From the NCBI GenBank assembly GCA_030435675.1, contig CM059621.1, forward strand, positions 9,858,001 through 9,922,000: a stretch of 64,000 bases of DNA, read 5' to 3'. This document shows positions 52,890 through 63,248 of this stretch, piece by piece. Position numbers and translations under genes: made by a program. This DNA is from Steinernema hermaphroditum. Its lineage: Eukaryota; Nematoda; Chromadorea; Rhabditida; Steinernematidae. Positions within the stretch are counted from its first letter, which is position 1, and each line of letters starts with the position of its first letter. Below the pieces are notes generated by a model. That model saw nothing but the letters and a program-made list of their open reading frames with translations. It had not been told where the DNA came from and ran no database searches.

Positions 52890-54094
52890 TTATACCTGAT
52901 AATTGAGCTGCTGCACTGCGTTGTCGTAAAGGGCCAGTACATTGCGAATTTTCATATCGATACGGACAAGCATGTTGTACTCCTTATCGATATTGGCCAG
53001 CTTTTCATCAATAAGCTTTCCTTGGGCAATGCTAGCCTCTTCAACCATAGCCAGCTCAGGTGGATCAGGTCTTTCACCACGAGGATCACATTCTTGAAGC
53101 AGTTCAATACACCGATCGAGGACGTTTCCATCAATAACATTGGCGAATTGCTGCTGGATAGGTTCATCCTGAGGCACAGGTGACGGCTCGCTCAAGTCTA
53201 ATGTCACAAAGCTAGAGGGGAAAAGACCACTTCCCTTGGGTCCAATTCCACGCCACCAGTTGGGATCGCTATAACCAATGCCATTACAAAATGTTGCAAA
53301 CATAATACGATTTACCTGTCGTCAGTTACAGTGATTATCTCACCAGTGACAAAAGATAGTTCGTTGTCCTCTGCGGCTTCAAAATCGTATAGGGCTCTGA
53401 CTTGATGCTCAGTTGGTGTCCTCTTCTGCTTCTCTCCGTTCGATAGTGATGCGGTAGGATAATAAGACGTTGTAGCACGTTTCTCCAATTCTATGTCCTT
53501 CATTGAGTTCGCCAGAGCAATCGCCAGTTCTTCCTCCTCCTTCGCTGACATCACAACGTTAGGATCGTTCGAAAACGCTTGAGTTTTCTTCGGCTCGTTG
53601 GTTTCGAAAGTGAGACCTTCAGCGAGAAGATCGTGGTACAATGACTCAATAAGAGCCAATGACGGATCGCTCTTGCACTCTTCTGACACCCACTTCTTGA
53701 TCAGCAAACGTGTTTTCTCAGCGATAATCCGGTTGCTCTGAAACGAAACTTTTTTGCAGCATGTTCATCAATATTATCATGCACATACGTAAGTGGCTTT
53801 AGCCTTCAGCTCGGAACAAAAATCTTTGGACGAAACTTCGCGTCGAAAGGTGGCACCTGCGTTGCACCAAACACAGTCCAGCAGAGAAAGAGCGAACGCG
53901 ATGACGTGGGGATCGCGGTTGTTGAGGCGTTTCCGGATCGAAAGAAGACACTGTTTCGGTGCCTTCACACCATCGGACGCCACACGGTCGCTGATGTCCA
54001 GCATCAATGACCAGTTCTCGCAGGTGGTCTTCTCATCAGTGGCTTTTTCGACGATCTCGTCGAAGGGCGAGCTTGTTTCGCCAAAAATCGGCAT
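52890..54094 (-). CDS. stam-1: STAM, signal-transducing adaptor molecule (ESCRT-0)
   Basis: With Hrs, STAM forms ESCRT-0, which sorts ubiquitinated receptors on endosomes. It starts MPIFGETSSPFDEIVEKATD, the VHS domain (ENWSLMLDISDRV; KQCLLSIRKRLNNRDPHVIA; ALSLLDCVWCNAG). A UIM follows (EEELAIALANSMKD), then an SH3 domain (VRALYDFEAAEDNELSFVTG; DPNWWRGIGPKGSGLFPSSF) with an intron inside it, and a C-terminal coiled GAT-like helix (IQQQFANVIDGNVLDRCIEL to YDNAVQQLNYQV). The domain order and length (~375 residues) are right for a nematode STAM. Introns are ~46-50 nt. The TTTCAG at 54111 probably marks a spliced-leader site. Confidence 0.93.
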
Positions 54095-54110
54095 TTCCGA
54101 CCAGTCCACT

Positions 54111-54124
54111 CTGAAACGGAGTCT
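54111..54124 (-). promoter_or_regulatory. Candidate trans-splice acceptor for STAM
   Basis: Minus strand GACTCCGTTTCAG, 16 nt upstream of the STAM ATG with no visible upstream exon. Inferred. Confidence 0.45.
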
Positions 54125-54444
54125 TTGAATGGCGATATGCGGATAGCGGCGCGACACGCATGGCTGCGATGCTGTCTATGAGACAAAAAGACGAAGTCGA
54201 ACCCGTCTAAACGGAGAGCGCTTCGAAGGTGCAAACTCTGCGCGATTCTATGCGATTAACGGTCACCCTCGCATCGTTGAATCGATTTCCCCGAAGGATG
54301 ACGATGCAGCTGCGTTGTTGCGAAAGCGCGGTCCCCCAACGACGGCCCTGCACCTGACGCCTTCGTTGCGGTGCATTCAAAAGTGAAAGCATTTCGGCGG
54401 TTGCGCAACGCGCGACTTTAAACACAGGAGCTGAGCGGAGCACG

Positions 54445-55671
54445 ATGGTCGTCGAGGCGAACGGAAACGTGGAGGAGGCGGGGGGCTCGGAAGTGCTCAG
54501 GACTGCGCTGGCAGAGTTCGTGGAACCCGAGGAGGTGAGTTCTTGCAGCCTTTGGGTTCCGATTTAATTTGGTTTCACGAATTGGATGGGACTGTATCGC
54601 TGTGGTGGGCATTTCTTCATGTAAACGACTTCTTTTGTGAACGTTCACTTTCGACAGTGTAGCGGTTTATAAATTTGTTTAGCAGAGATTAAATTTATGA
54701 AGGCTCTTTTTAAGGGTTATGCGGAATTGACTGTTAAATTTGAGAATAAAGGCCTGGTTGTAGGTCCGAAATCGAGTTTTAAACAGTTTACGGTCGCAAG
54801 CTGTTTGTCACCATATCAATTTTTTGGGGCAGTCATGGTGCAAAAAGAAACAGTGGCTGTAAAATTGCAATGATATCTAAGATCCCGTAACTAACTCGCG
54901 GTGAACTTGTGCCATTTAGAGCTCACTGTCAAAAGACGGAGATGGGTTCTACGTCAGTCCATACAGAGTTATCGACTGTTATTTCGAGCATGTCGCAGAT
55001 GTTGGTAGAGCGGTTTTCCCGTGGAGTGTTATCAAGCCTGCATTTTTATGGAAACTGAAGGTAACCATGGCTTTATTTAGCCTTTTAATACATTGCTCCA
55101 CTAGATTGTTATGAAAGGAATGGAATCACATGAGTCAAAGCTCGCCAGCATGGACGATGAGGAGATCGACATCACAGAGTCCACCAGTGAGAAAACACGA
55201 GAAACAGATCTTACTAACACTAAGGAGTTCATTGTGCAGAAAGCCGGAGAGTTTGATGGAATACCTTTCACTTTCCAAAGGTATTTTGAATGAGTTTGAA
55301 GATATTTTATAACGCTTCGTATCTAGATTGTGTGAGCTGATCTCCACTCCAAGCAAACATTATCACCGCGCTAAGAAATTTTTCCGTGCACTCGAGAAGA
55401 ATATAAATATCGTCGGTACCGTAACGGAGAACGGTGAGAGAATTACCGGAGTCGAAGAAGAGGAAGAGGCCGAAGGCGATGATCTGGATATAAGCGACGG
55501 TGCTGGTTCAGGGGGTTTTAAGCAGAACTTATTCCTAAAAGTAAGACCTGGCTTAAATGGGTTTCACTGTTGAATTTCTTTTAGGTGGATGAGCTGGATC
55601 TTGTTCCGGCGGCATGCGGGGATAACCCTACGAGTCCTGGATCTTCCGGTAACACAAAGCATATTTTTTGA
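54445..55671 (+). CDS. ppfr-2: Protein phosphatase 4 regulatory subunit 2
   Basis: PPP4R2 is the regulatory subunit of protein phosphatase 4, with centrosomal and DNA-damage roles in other animals. Exon 1 is MVVEANGNVEEAGGSEVLRT then ALAEFVEPEE, then a ~380-nt intron. Later exons read YRVIDCYFEHVADVGRAVFP, WSVIKPAFLWKLKIVM, the conserved block GEFDGIPFTFQRLCELISTP then SKHYHRAKKFFRALEKNIN and VVGTV-like IVGTVTENGE. The acidic tail is typical of the family. Introns 2-4 are ~44-46 nt. The C-terminus is short and ends NTKHIF. The PFT-QRLCELI and KF-RALEKN motifs are diagnostic. The first intron is unusually long locally. Confidence 0.9.
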
Positions 55672-55826
55672 TCTAATATTATGATGTTACTGTATGTAAA
55701 TACGAGGCAGTCATATATGATGAGGTGGTAGCGTGGTCGTTTATTGACATTGACAACTTTTCGATACTCTATACAGCAATGGAGACTATTATTTGCTTGT
55801 GTTGGGAGCGCGCCTATGAGCGAGAA

Positions 55827-57114
55827 TCAGGGCTCTCCGTGATAGCTCTGCTTGGGGCAGTGGCGCTGCGCTTCTCGCAGTAGTGTCGGTAGATGGCTAC
55901 GGTTAGTTCGCCGGTCAGCAAATCTCCGCCATTCGTCTGAAGCTCGAGCGATAATTGTTTCGCAAATAGTCTGTCGTACCTGGATGAGACGAAGAAGGAA
56001 GACTCCATCGGTTCGGAGGTAGGAGTTCGCGAAGGCGTATAGTTGGTTGTGGTCGAGCTTGATGTCGCAGCACCGGAGGTACTTGTCGACGAATCCGCGT
56101 TGCGATGACTGGATGAGTAGGGCGCAGAACCAGTAGCAGAAGCTGAGGACTGAGAGGACGCCGACGAGAAGGAACCAAAACCAGAAGAAGACGAAGATCT
56201 TCTCGTTGAACATGTTGATCATGAGTACGCATTGGACGGTCCAGCGATGGATGTTGCCGAGGACGCGGACGTTGAAGTCGCACATGGTGACGCGAGGGAA
56301 GTGGCCACTCTCGTTCCACTCGCGGCCGTCCCAGAGGTCGCTGAGGATGCCGAAGCCCCAGAAGGTGTACTGCGGGCCGAGGAAGGCGTTCAGGATGACG
56401 AACTGGATGAGCACGTTGGCGACGTACATCAGCTTCGTGGCGAGGTAAAGCACCGACAGGTAGAGACCCTTCTTCTTGCCGAGTGTCACCCAGAAGTAGG
56501 CTAAAGAGGTGGGTAGGCTAAAGAGGTAGGCCGAAGCCGACCTTACTCTGGGTCTTCAGCTCCCGCTGCATCTCAAGGGCCTCGGAGAGGTGTTCAGCGG
56601 CCTTCACAACCTGCGAGGTGCGCGACTCGCGGTTGAACTTCTTCTTGACCAGTGCGGCGCTGTTAAGGACGCTCTTGACGTTGATGCCGGTGCAGAAGTT
56701 GAAGGCTTTCCAGACGAGCGAGGGGAAGTAGAAGAGGAAGGCCTGGAAGGCGAGCACCAGCGGTACCCACTGGTAGTAGCCGACGAAGTTGTCGCCCTCG
56801 CGCGCCGCGTACTCCTGGTCGATCTGTTCGTCGAGGGGCAGGAAGTAGGAACCTTTCATGAAGCAGTACGTCTCCGCGTACTTCTCCCACGCGCCCGTGA
56901 ACTGCGCGGGAACCCAGCACTGAGACTACGGTAGAGAGGGACATGCGGGGTACGGTACCTGGATGGGCTTTCCAACATACTGGGTGGCGGCGAGAGTGAT
57001 TGCGGCGAGCATCACCATGAGGGTCGTGTACTGGTAGTTGAGACGGTCGACGATGTCGTTGGACTGGTAGCTACGGCGGATCTTTGCCACGTAGGGCGCT
57101 ATAGAGCCGATCAT
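55827..57114 (-). CDS. Innexin (gap-junction protein)
   Basis: A four-pass membrane channel protein in three exons. It starts MIGSIAPYVAKIRRSYQSND, with RLNYQYTTLMVMLAAITLAA as TM1 and YVGKPIQCWVPAQFTGAWEK, the innexin hallmark of the first extracellular loop; its two Cys are in CWVP and ETYC. TM2 is VPLVLAFQAFLFYFPSLVWK. The third exon has AYFWVTLGKK-type start, TKLMYVANVLIQFVILNAFL (TM3), HFPRVTMCDFNVRVLGNIHR with WTVQCVLMINMFNEKIFVFF (loop 2 and TM4), and a cytoplasmic tail ending PKQSYHGEP. Introns are ~38-48 nt; the first carries two TACCGTA-like copies. A CTTCTTCCAG site 5 nt before the ATG suggests trans-splicing. The paralogue cannot be assigned. Confidence 0.93.
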
Positions 57115-58010
57115 GGCTTCTGGAAGAAGACACCAGGTGAGTGAGGGGAACACACCGCGGAGAATGATGGTCGCGCCGACCGAATTTCGTGTCGCTCGCG
57201 ACTCGCGCAGCCTTAATTGATCACCTTGAAGATAGAATCGATTCGACAGCCGACGGCCGATCGATTCCACTTCTGTAGCGAGGTGACCTCGACGACGGCC
57301 TTGGGCTCCGACTGAGCGGAAGAGGCTCGGGAGGGGGGCGCTCCTGAATATTCATCTAATCCGAAGGTGGCGTCACAAAGGTTCCGTCGGGGGACCCTCT
57401 GCCCATGCACGGTTTATTTATTCTCTAATGGATTCGCATTATTCGTGCGCGGCGACGGAACATCGATTGATCGTCGACTTCGGAAGCGCCGCCGAGGATC
57501 GAGGCAAATCGAAAACCCGTTTTGGAGGCCGCGGCGCCGTCGAAGATCGGCAAAGCGTCGACGCCGCACCCCTAAAGTGGCCGAAATCGGAAAACGGAGA
57601 TTGTTTTCGGCACACAGAAGAGACCGGCGAGAGCTCTCGCGGTTCCAATATCCAAAGACCAACTTTGAGTGGCGAACGAGTTTCCGCGACTAGTTCTCCC
57701 TCGGCGTACATGTTCTTCTGTCACTACATGTCGCTGTGTGAAAGTATGTTGTTGGTTGTCCCTCGGAGGCCATTCGTCACCGCTACATGACGCCGGTTCT
57801 ATTTCATGCAGAGCTCCAGAAGCGTGGGATTTAAAGGGGCCTCGTGGAAGCTATGAAACAAGAAGAAGCAGAGAGTGGCAACACCGGAGGACAACAGTAT
57901 CCACACATCCACTTTCCTCAGCTTTATCTAACACGTGACCACGTTTTGATCTCGACTGACAGTTCCGATTCTGGAAAATCGTTGAGTTTTTGCGTGTAGA
58001 GAATGCATCG
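57115..58010. other. Intergenic DNA upstream of the innexin
   Basis: G+C-rich around 57300-57700 with overlapping short frames rich in Arg and Ser on both strands; none has a domain. Likely promoter DNA of the innexin gene. Confidence 0.45.
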
Positions 58011-58019
58011 GTTATGAGT

Positions 58020-58555
58020 AGGGTTGGCACTTCGAGTCGAGTCGAGTCGAGTTCGAGTCGCCTTTTTCGACTCGACTCGACTCGACTCGGCCAAGTCCGA
58101 CTCGACTCGACTCGACTCGGCGACTCGGCCAAGTCCGACTCGACTCGACTCGGTGACTCGGCCCTTCACGACTCGGCTCGACTCGACTCGACTCGAAGTG
58201 CCAAGCCTATCTCCTACCACGATCACATGTCGGATCGTAGTTTGTGCTCGCTGTATCATCTTCGCATGAACGTCCGTTATCGTCGTGTCGTTAATTATAG
58301 CTTCTAAGTGGAAGTTGAATTGTTTCAGATACGATGAACCAACGAAGTTGTGTGTGGGATCATTTCGAGCAGCTCGGAAAGAAAAAGAAATCGACTCGAC
58401 TCGACTCGGTGACTCGGCCAAGTCCGACTCGACTCGACTCGACTCGACTCGACTCGACTCGACTCGACTCGACTCGGTGACTCAGCCAAGTCCGACTCGA
58501 CTCGACTCGACTCGACTCGGCGACTCGGCGTTTTCTGACTCGAATGCCAACCCTA
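58020..58555. mobile_element. MULE-type MITE made of ACTCG pentamers, 9-bp duplication
   Basis: Flanked by a perfect 9-bp repeat GTTATGAGT (58011-58019 and 58556-58564). The inverted ends are AGGGTTGGCACTTCGAGTCG and its complement ending GAATGCCAACCCT. Most of the element is (GACTC)n / (GAGTC)n pentanucleotide array, at 58036-58195 and 58392-58540, around a ~190-bp unique core. A second internal end, GAAGTGCCAAGCCTA (58192-58206), suggests a duplicated or nested unit. Confidence 0.85.
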
Positions 58556-59016
58556 GTTATGAGTGCAGATTTGCACGATGTACTTTGGGGAGCATGCATG
58601 TATAGTCACCATCCGATCTTTCGCGATCACAGGGTTTTTGTGATGCAAATGCATTGAATTCACAAGTGTTTCTACAAGTGCCTGAAGAGTTGTTTTTCGA
58701 CGAGAGGTCTTTTATCCGTGCTCCACAAACCTATGCGGGAATCGAAAAACAGAGAGAATGCTGAAGATCCTCGAGAATCGGCGATTCCGGAATCGCAGAA
58801 GCACTGCATGCATACGTGATATTTTGTGATTTTCCGTACTTACACACACTGCTGTCCACTTCCTAACCACTCTGTGCCAACTGCAGATCCCAAGTCCCCG
58901 TGCACTTTCATCTCGCAGGAGGTGATCGATGGCCCTACACATCTATCGATCAGATCCTCAGAGCCGGCCCCTAGCCGCCCTCCGAGATCGCCATTCCTAT
59001 CTTCTTGTAGTCCACA

Positions 59017-59624
59017 ATGAGGTTCCCCGTCGTCCTTTCTCTCATCCTCGTCTTCGTTTCGGCGCAGAAGGAGATTTCCCAGAAATTCCTTGGGAAATTC
59101 GAGCTGACCTCAAGCGAGAAGTTCGACGAATACTTGGCTGCCAAAGGTGTCTCCATCTCCCTTACCGTAATCCCGGAGGATTTTAGGCGTGGGATGGTTC
59201 GTGCGTAAGATGATTCAGGTGGCTAGCGTCACGAAGGTCTTCGAGAAGGGATCCAAGCCAAAGACCTTCCGCTTCAAGAACCTGACGAGCAAGAAGGATA
59301 CCGACTACGACAACATCGAGCTGACCAAGACCTTCGAGGCCGAAGGACTCGACTCCACAAAGCACAGAGTAGGTGCCACGAGACGGAATCCCGTCGACTC
59401 ATGCCTTCAGATCACTTTCGATTTCGACGAGTCGCGTGGAATGCTTCTGGAGACCCACGAGCGCATCGAAACCGAAGGAGCAAAGCCGGAGACCTACGAG
59501 TACTTCTTTGAAGACGACACCCTCGTCATGGTAGGCGACCTGGATGGTGAGCAGTGCTAAGCTGAAGTTTCAGAGAATGGAATACGGTGGCGTCGCCTGC
59601 AAACGATTTTTCCAACGCGTTTAA
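59017..59624 (+). CDS. Secreted fatty-acid/lipid-binding protein (FABP family, nematode LBP type)
   Basis: Four exons with introns of 41-45 nt. A signal peptide (MRFPVVLSLILVFVSA) precedes the beta-barrel: QKFLGKFELTSSEKFDEYLA, AKGVGWFVRKMIQVASVTKV, TFRFKNLTSKKDTDYDNIEL, EAEGLDSTKHRITFDFDESR, LLETHERIETEGAKPETYEY and RMEYGGVACKRFFQRV. The G-F/Y-E---SE-FD-YL-A-GV-W--RK signature and the C-terminal basic-Tyr/Phe end (CKRFF) are FABP hallmarks. The signal peptide places it with the secreted nematode LBPs that carry lipids in body fluid or egg. Its stop codon shares the bases TTAA with the stop of the MSP-domain gene on the opposite strand. Confidence 0.92.
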
Positions 59625-60306
59625 TTCTTGAACATATCGAATTTGTTGACGCCAATAAAGGTGAGAATGACGGTGACGGCGAGTGAGCAGAGCGCCAACA
59701 AGAAGACAGTGCATGTGGCGATGCCGGAGCCCACCTGGATCTCCGCCAGAAGCTGGAAGAGAGGGAATGAGTGGAGGGAGAACGAGCTCACCTTCTTGTT
59801 ATGGCGCGTCAGATTCGTGCTCAACGTGCGGAGTGCTTCGTTCTCGCGGCGAAGAGCGCCGATCTGAGAGAGGTGGCGGCTGTGTGCGTAGATGCCGTCG
59901 GAGTCGGCGATCGGCCACCGCGCTGCGAGGATCCACTTCGGCGTGCGACTCCTCTCGTGGCGTATCCAGAAGGAGACGCGGTCCGTTTCCCCTAAAAGCG
60001 ACGGTGAGGACAAAGCAGAGGACACCTACCGGGGCTGGCCCTCAGAGCCTGGATCAAGAATCTGTGTTTCTGGTCGAACTTCCCCTCCGGCCTCAGCTCC
60101 ACCGTCACGAGGCAGCGATTGTTGGGGCCGAGGAAGCCCGAGTTCGGTCGCGTCCTGTAGGTGTGGCGCGCGTTTGTACGGATTCTGAACGCGATCCGTT
60201 CCGTGGAAGCATTCTCCACCTGGAAGCAGCTACCGTAGTTCCCAACCTCGTCGACGATGAAATTGAAATAGGACGGCGGATGAACAAGGAACAACAAATC
60301 CCTCAT
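59621..60306 (-). CDS. MSP-domain protein with C-terminal membrane anchor
   Basis: Three exons. The N-terminal part (MRDLLFLVHPPSYFNFIVDE, QVENASTERIAFRIRTNARH, RTRPNSGFLGPNNRCLVTVE, KFDQKHRFLIQALRAS) is a major-sperm-protein fold, as in VAP proteins (T-N-S-(D/E)KIAF(K/R)(V/I)-T---Y-VRPN-G). After a coiled segment (LSQIGALRRENEALRTLSTN) comes a C-terminal hydrophobic helix, GIATCTVFLLALCSLAVTVI, and the short tail NKFDMFKN. This layout is that of VAP-like tail-anchored ER contact proteins, though the lipid-motif-binding loop is less conserved. It starts 85 bp after the stop of the aminotransferase gene on the same strand, so an operon is likely. Confidence 0.88.
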
Positions 60307-60390
60307 CCCCGCGACCGCTCACGCAGGCATTCACTTTTAAAATAAATTACAATTAGACAAATTAGGGTCTATCAGAAGACATAATTATAA

Positions 60391-62008
60391 TCACAGTTTG
60401 GACGGGAACTCCTTCAAACCCTCGCAGATGAGGTGCGCCGCTTCGTGGACGTCTTCCTCGCTCACGTAGCCAACGGAAAGTCGGATTCCGTTTATGAAAT
60501 TCTTTCGTTCCGCGTCGTCGTCATCTCCGGACCAAAACCTATACAATACACATAGGGGGTGGACAGACAAGAACAGTCTACTTGAATCCTTCTTGGACGA
60601 GGATGTCGTACTTCTTCTTGAGATATGCCGTGAATGCTTTCGTTTCGATGCGTTTCGGTAGCTCGACATATATGAAGTATCCACCCTTGGCGTGGTGAGT
60701 GACGGAAACATCCTCGGGGAGCTCCGCGTCGAGAATTTTCAGCAGAAGTTCCATCTTCCTTTTGTTCTCTTCGCGGATCTCGGCGACAAGCTGCGACGCT
60801 GAACCGTCTTCTAGCATCAGAGCCACAACTCCACCCATTACGGTATTCAGACTTCCGCTGGACTTCAAGAGCATGCTGAAACGGAAGAAGTTACCGAAAT
60901 GGAGCAAAAGCTACAGTCACCTGTTGGACCAATATTTAGCTTTGAGTGCAACGGGTAATTCCATCCAACCTAGCCGAAAACCAGGAGCCAGAAGTTTCGC
61001 GAAAGTTCCGTTGCTTATGACGTGACCGCCGTTGTAATCGGGGTCGCTTCTGAAAGAGAATACATATTAGCACTCCAGAGCAAAAGTTTGGCCAGTGGCC
61101 ACTTACGGATCGTCGTAGGCAAAAAGTCTTTTGTGCGGCCCTTCTTCATAGCACAGAATATTGTACACATCGTCGCAGAACACCAAGACTCTGTACTTGC
61201 GCGCCAGAGCAACCAGTCGGCGACAAACATCTGAAAAAGGGGAGCACATGCAATTTATAGTTTGAATGCGAGTTAACCTGGAGAATACACGATGGATGTA
61301 GGATTCTGATACTGCGGAATTATGTAAAGGCAAGCACTGTACTGGTTCGGCTCGCTAGAAGCCTTGGAGCCCAATTCACTCTCCCACACCCTCTCCAGGT
61401 AATCTAAGTCCAGTCCGTCAGGTTTCATAGGGACCGGCTTCGTGGAGAAGTGCAGATTCTTCAAAATATCAACGGCCAAGAAATACGTCAAATTCTCGGC
61501 GTAAACCTAAACAGCTCGTTAATAGAAGCAATAATACAAAAAGATGACTACAGTGCACTTATCAGGAAACATCTGCGTCATCTGGAACAGAAGACCGGAG
61601 GTGGCACCGGCCGTGGACACTAGGAACTCCCTAAAATATGAAGTTACGCATTTTGCGTGTGATGGGACAAACTCGTAAACGGAGTCGCGGTATTGTTCTT
61701 CGAGGAACTTCTTGATGGCTCGGATGAGCCTCGGATCACCAACGGGTGTTCCGTATTGCAGCAGCCGAGCGGAATCGTTCACCTCCTCTGCCTAAAGACA
61801 GGTTACACATCTGAACAGGAGATTACGGAACTAACCATTCGTTTTTGGTTCGCATGATCGTACATAACTCCAGCTTTCTGCAGAAGAAGCTTAATGTAAA
61901 CCACAATAAACAGGGTACCTTGAGCGCCCAGATCGGTGGTGCACCGACGTTGAACATGTACGTTCCAGTAGCCGGGCCATCGAAAAGGGTTACGGGTTCC
62001 GAGCTCAT
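60391..62008 (-). CDS. PLP-dependent aminotransferase, class I/II (fold type I)
   Basis: About eight exons. The start [20 protein letters not shown], then [11 protein letters not shown]. Further motifs: [40 protein letters not shown] (PLP phosphate region), [15 protein letters not shown] (substrate/PLP Asn-Pro region), [15 protein letters not shown] (Asp and Tyr that contact the PLP ring), and [20 protein letters not shown] (Schiff-base Lys). The end is [20 protein letters not shown] with the carboxylate-binding Arg. It belongs to the 2-aminoadipate/kynurenine aminotransferase and yeast YER152C-like group; the substrate cannot be assigned. A CTTTTTCAG acceptor sits 17 nt before the ATG. The MSP-domain gene follows 85 bp downstream. 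Confidence 0.88.
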
Positions 62009-62025
62009 AGTTGCAAGGGCAAATA

Positions 62026-62036
62026 CTGAAAAAGCT
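62026..62036 (-). promoter_or_regulatory. Candidate trans-splice acceptor for the aminotransferase
   Basis: Minus strand AGCTTTTTCAG, followed by a 17-nt leader and the ATG at 62008. No upstream exon is visible. Inferred. Confidence 0.45.
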
Positions 62037-62733
62037 GTCCATCAGAGGTCGCACATTCTGGGACGATACCGCGATGACGCAAAAAACGCAGAAGAGCGCC
62101 ACTGACTGCGCAACGCAAACCGATATCCAACAGCACGATACACTGATCGGAGCTCAGACGAAAGAGACAGTCACAACAAATTTAACAAAAAAACAGCAAA
62201 ACAGATTCAACAAGGTTTCAAGAAGAGTTCATAAATATCTTATCCCTAAACGTTCCGTTTTCGTAGCAGTTCCGGCGGACGAAGGCCCTGTCATCGTCCT
62301 CGCATTGTCTTCTTTTTTCCAGAACCATCAGTCGCCCAAAAAGTTGATCAGTACATCACAAGAGCACACCATAACCAACCTGGAGTACTTCCGTGCGAGG
62401 GGCTGTTCACAGTTATAGATGAGATCCAGGGCAGGGTGCCTGGGTATGACGTCATCACAATAGCTGAAAAGAACGATTTCATGATACACAGACGGTTGAC
62501 GGGGCCAGGATAAAGACAAACAAAGGGAATACAAGTGAACGTCGCCTGTTGAATGGTGGCGATTGCAAAAAACTCTTCTGCCGACAGAAATAGCGAATGA
62601 CACACAGATCGCGCGACGACTTACGTGGCGCCGTAAACGAAACATAAGCGAAAACAAACACATACATCTGCAGCAAACAATCCCGGAGGGTATAAAAACC
62701 AAAATAAGATACCTCTCCCCGTATTCTGCCAGC
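62037..62733. other. Divergent intergenic region
   Basis: Between the aminotransferase and the small Cys-rich gene, which point away from each other. A 151-codon minus frame (62328-62783) has no domain and overlaps the TATA region. I see no gene here. Confidence 0.45.
62691..62697 (+). promoter_or_regulatory. TATA box of the Cys-rich secreted protein gene
   Basis: TATAAAA in context GGGTATAAAAACC, 43 bp upstream of the ATG at 62734. Strong core-promoter match; highly expressed small secreted proteins often have one. Confidence 0.65.
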
Positions 62734-63208
62734 ATGCCCCAAATGCGCACTCTCAGAGTTGCTATCGCCCTCCTTCCGCTCATCTTCGTTGCTTATTCAC
62801 GTAAGTTAACATCTTGCAGAGATATTTCACTGATACTCTCCTCAGTGGACGAATGCTTTTTTGCATGGAGCGAGCGGACAGCTCCCGAGCAGTGCTCCAG
62901 CTCCTCTGACTGCGCTAGTGCTGACGCCAGCTGCATCTTCAGCATCGCTGCCAACAAACACATCTGCTGCAAGCCTAAGGACGGAGCCGTGTTGCCCCGT
63001 AAGGTCCCGCGCTACAATCAGTACAATCAGCAGTAAATATTAAGAGTGTCCCGACGGAACGGCTTCTTTATCTCTAGGGTCGCCCCACAACATGGTGCTT
63101 TGCAACGGTGAGGATGACGACATTTGCCCAGACGGATTCAGCTGCATGAAGAGCGTCACTGACTTCACGAAAGCGTCCGGACAGTCCAACCACATATGTT
63201 GCAAATAA
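62734..63208 (+). CDS. Small secreted cysteine-rich protein with two CC-ending repeats
   Basis: Three exons, with introns 62801-62845 (GTAAGT...CTCAG) and ~63000-63078. MPQMRTLRVAIALLPLIFVA is a signal peptide. Repeat 1 is DECFFAWSERTAPEQCSSSS then DCASADASCIFSIAANKHIC CK. Repeat 2 is MVLCNGEDDDICPDGFSCMK...QSNHICCK. Both end in HICCK and have a C-x(n)-D-C/D-I-C-x-x-C pattern like EB/lustrin-type modules of nematode cuticle and secreted proteins. If the second intron is not removed, the protein ends after PRKVPRYNQYNQQ with only one repeat. Function unknown; extracellular. Confidence 0.75.
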
Positions 63209-63248
63209 GGGGCACTTCACGGAGCACAAAAGTCGAAATAAAAAAAAC

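Noticed and set aside
56206..56934. Plus-strand frames over the innexin gene (up to 114 residues)
   Set aside because: Antisense shadows of conserved innexin exons; codon bias of the real gene explains them.
57924..58605. Ser/Arg-rich proteins from the ACTCG region
   Set aside because: They are translations of the pentanucleotide array inside a MITE; no gene support.
62328..62783. 151-residue minus-strand frame upstream of the Cys-rich gene
   Set aside because: No domain; it crosses the TATA box and the start region of the plus-strand gene.
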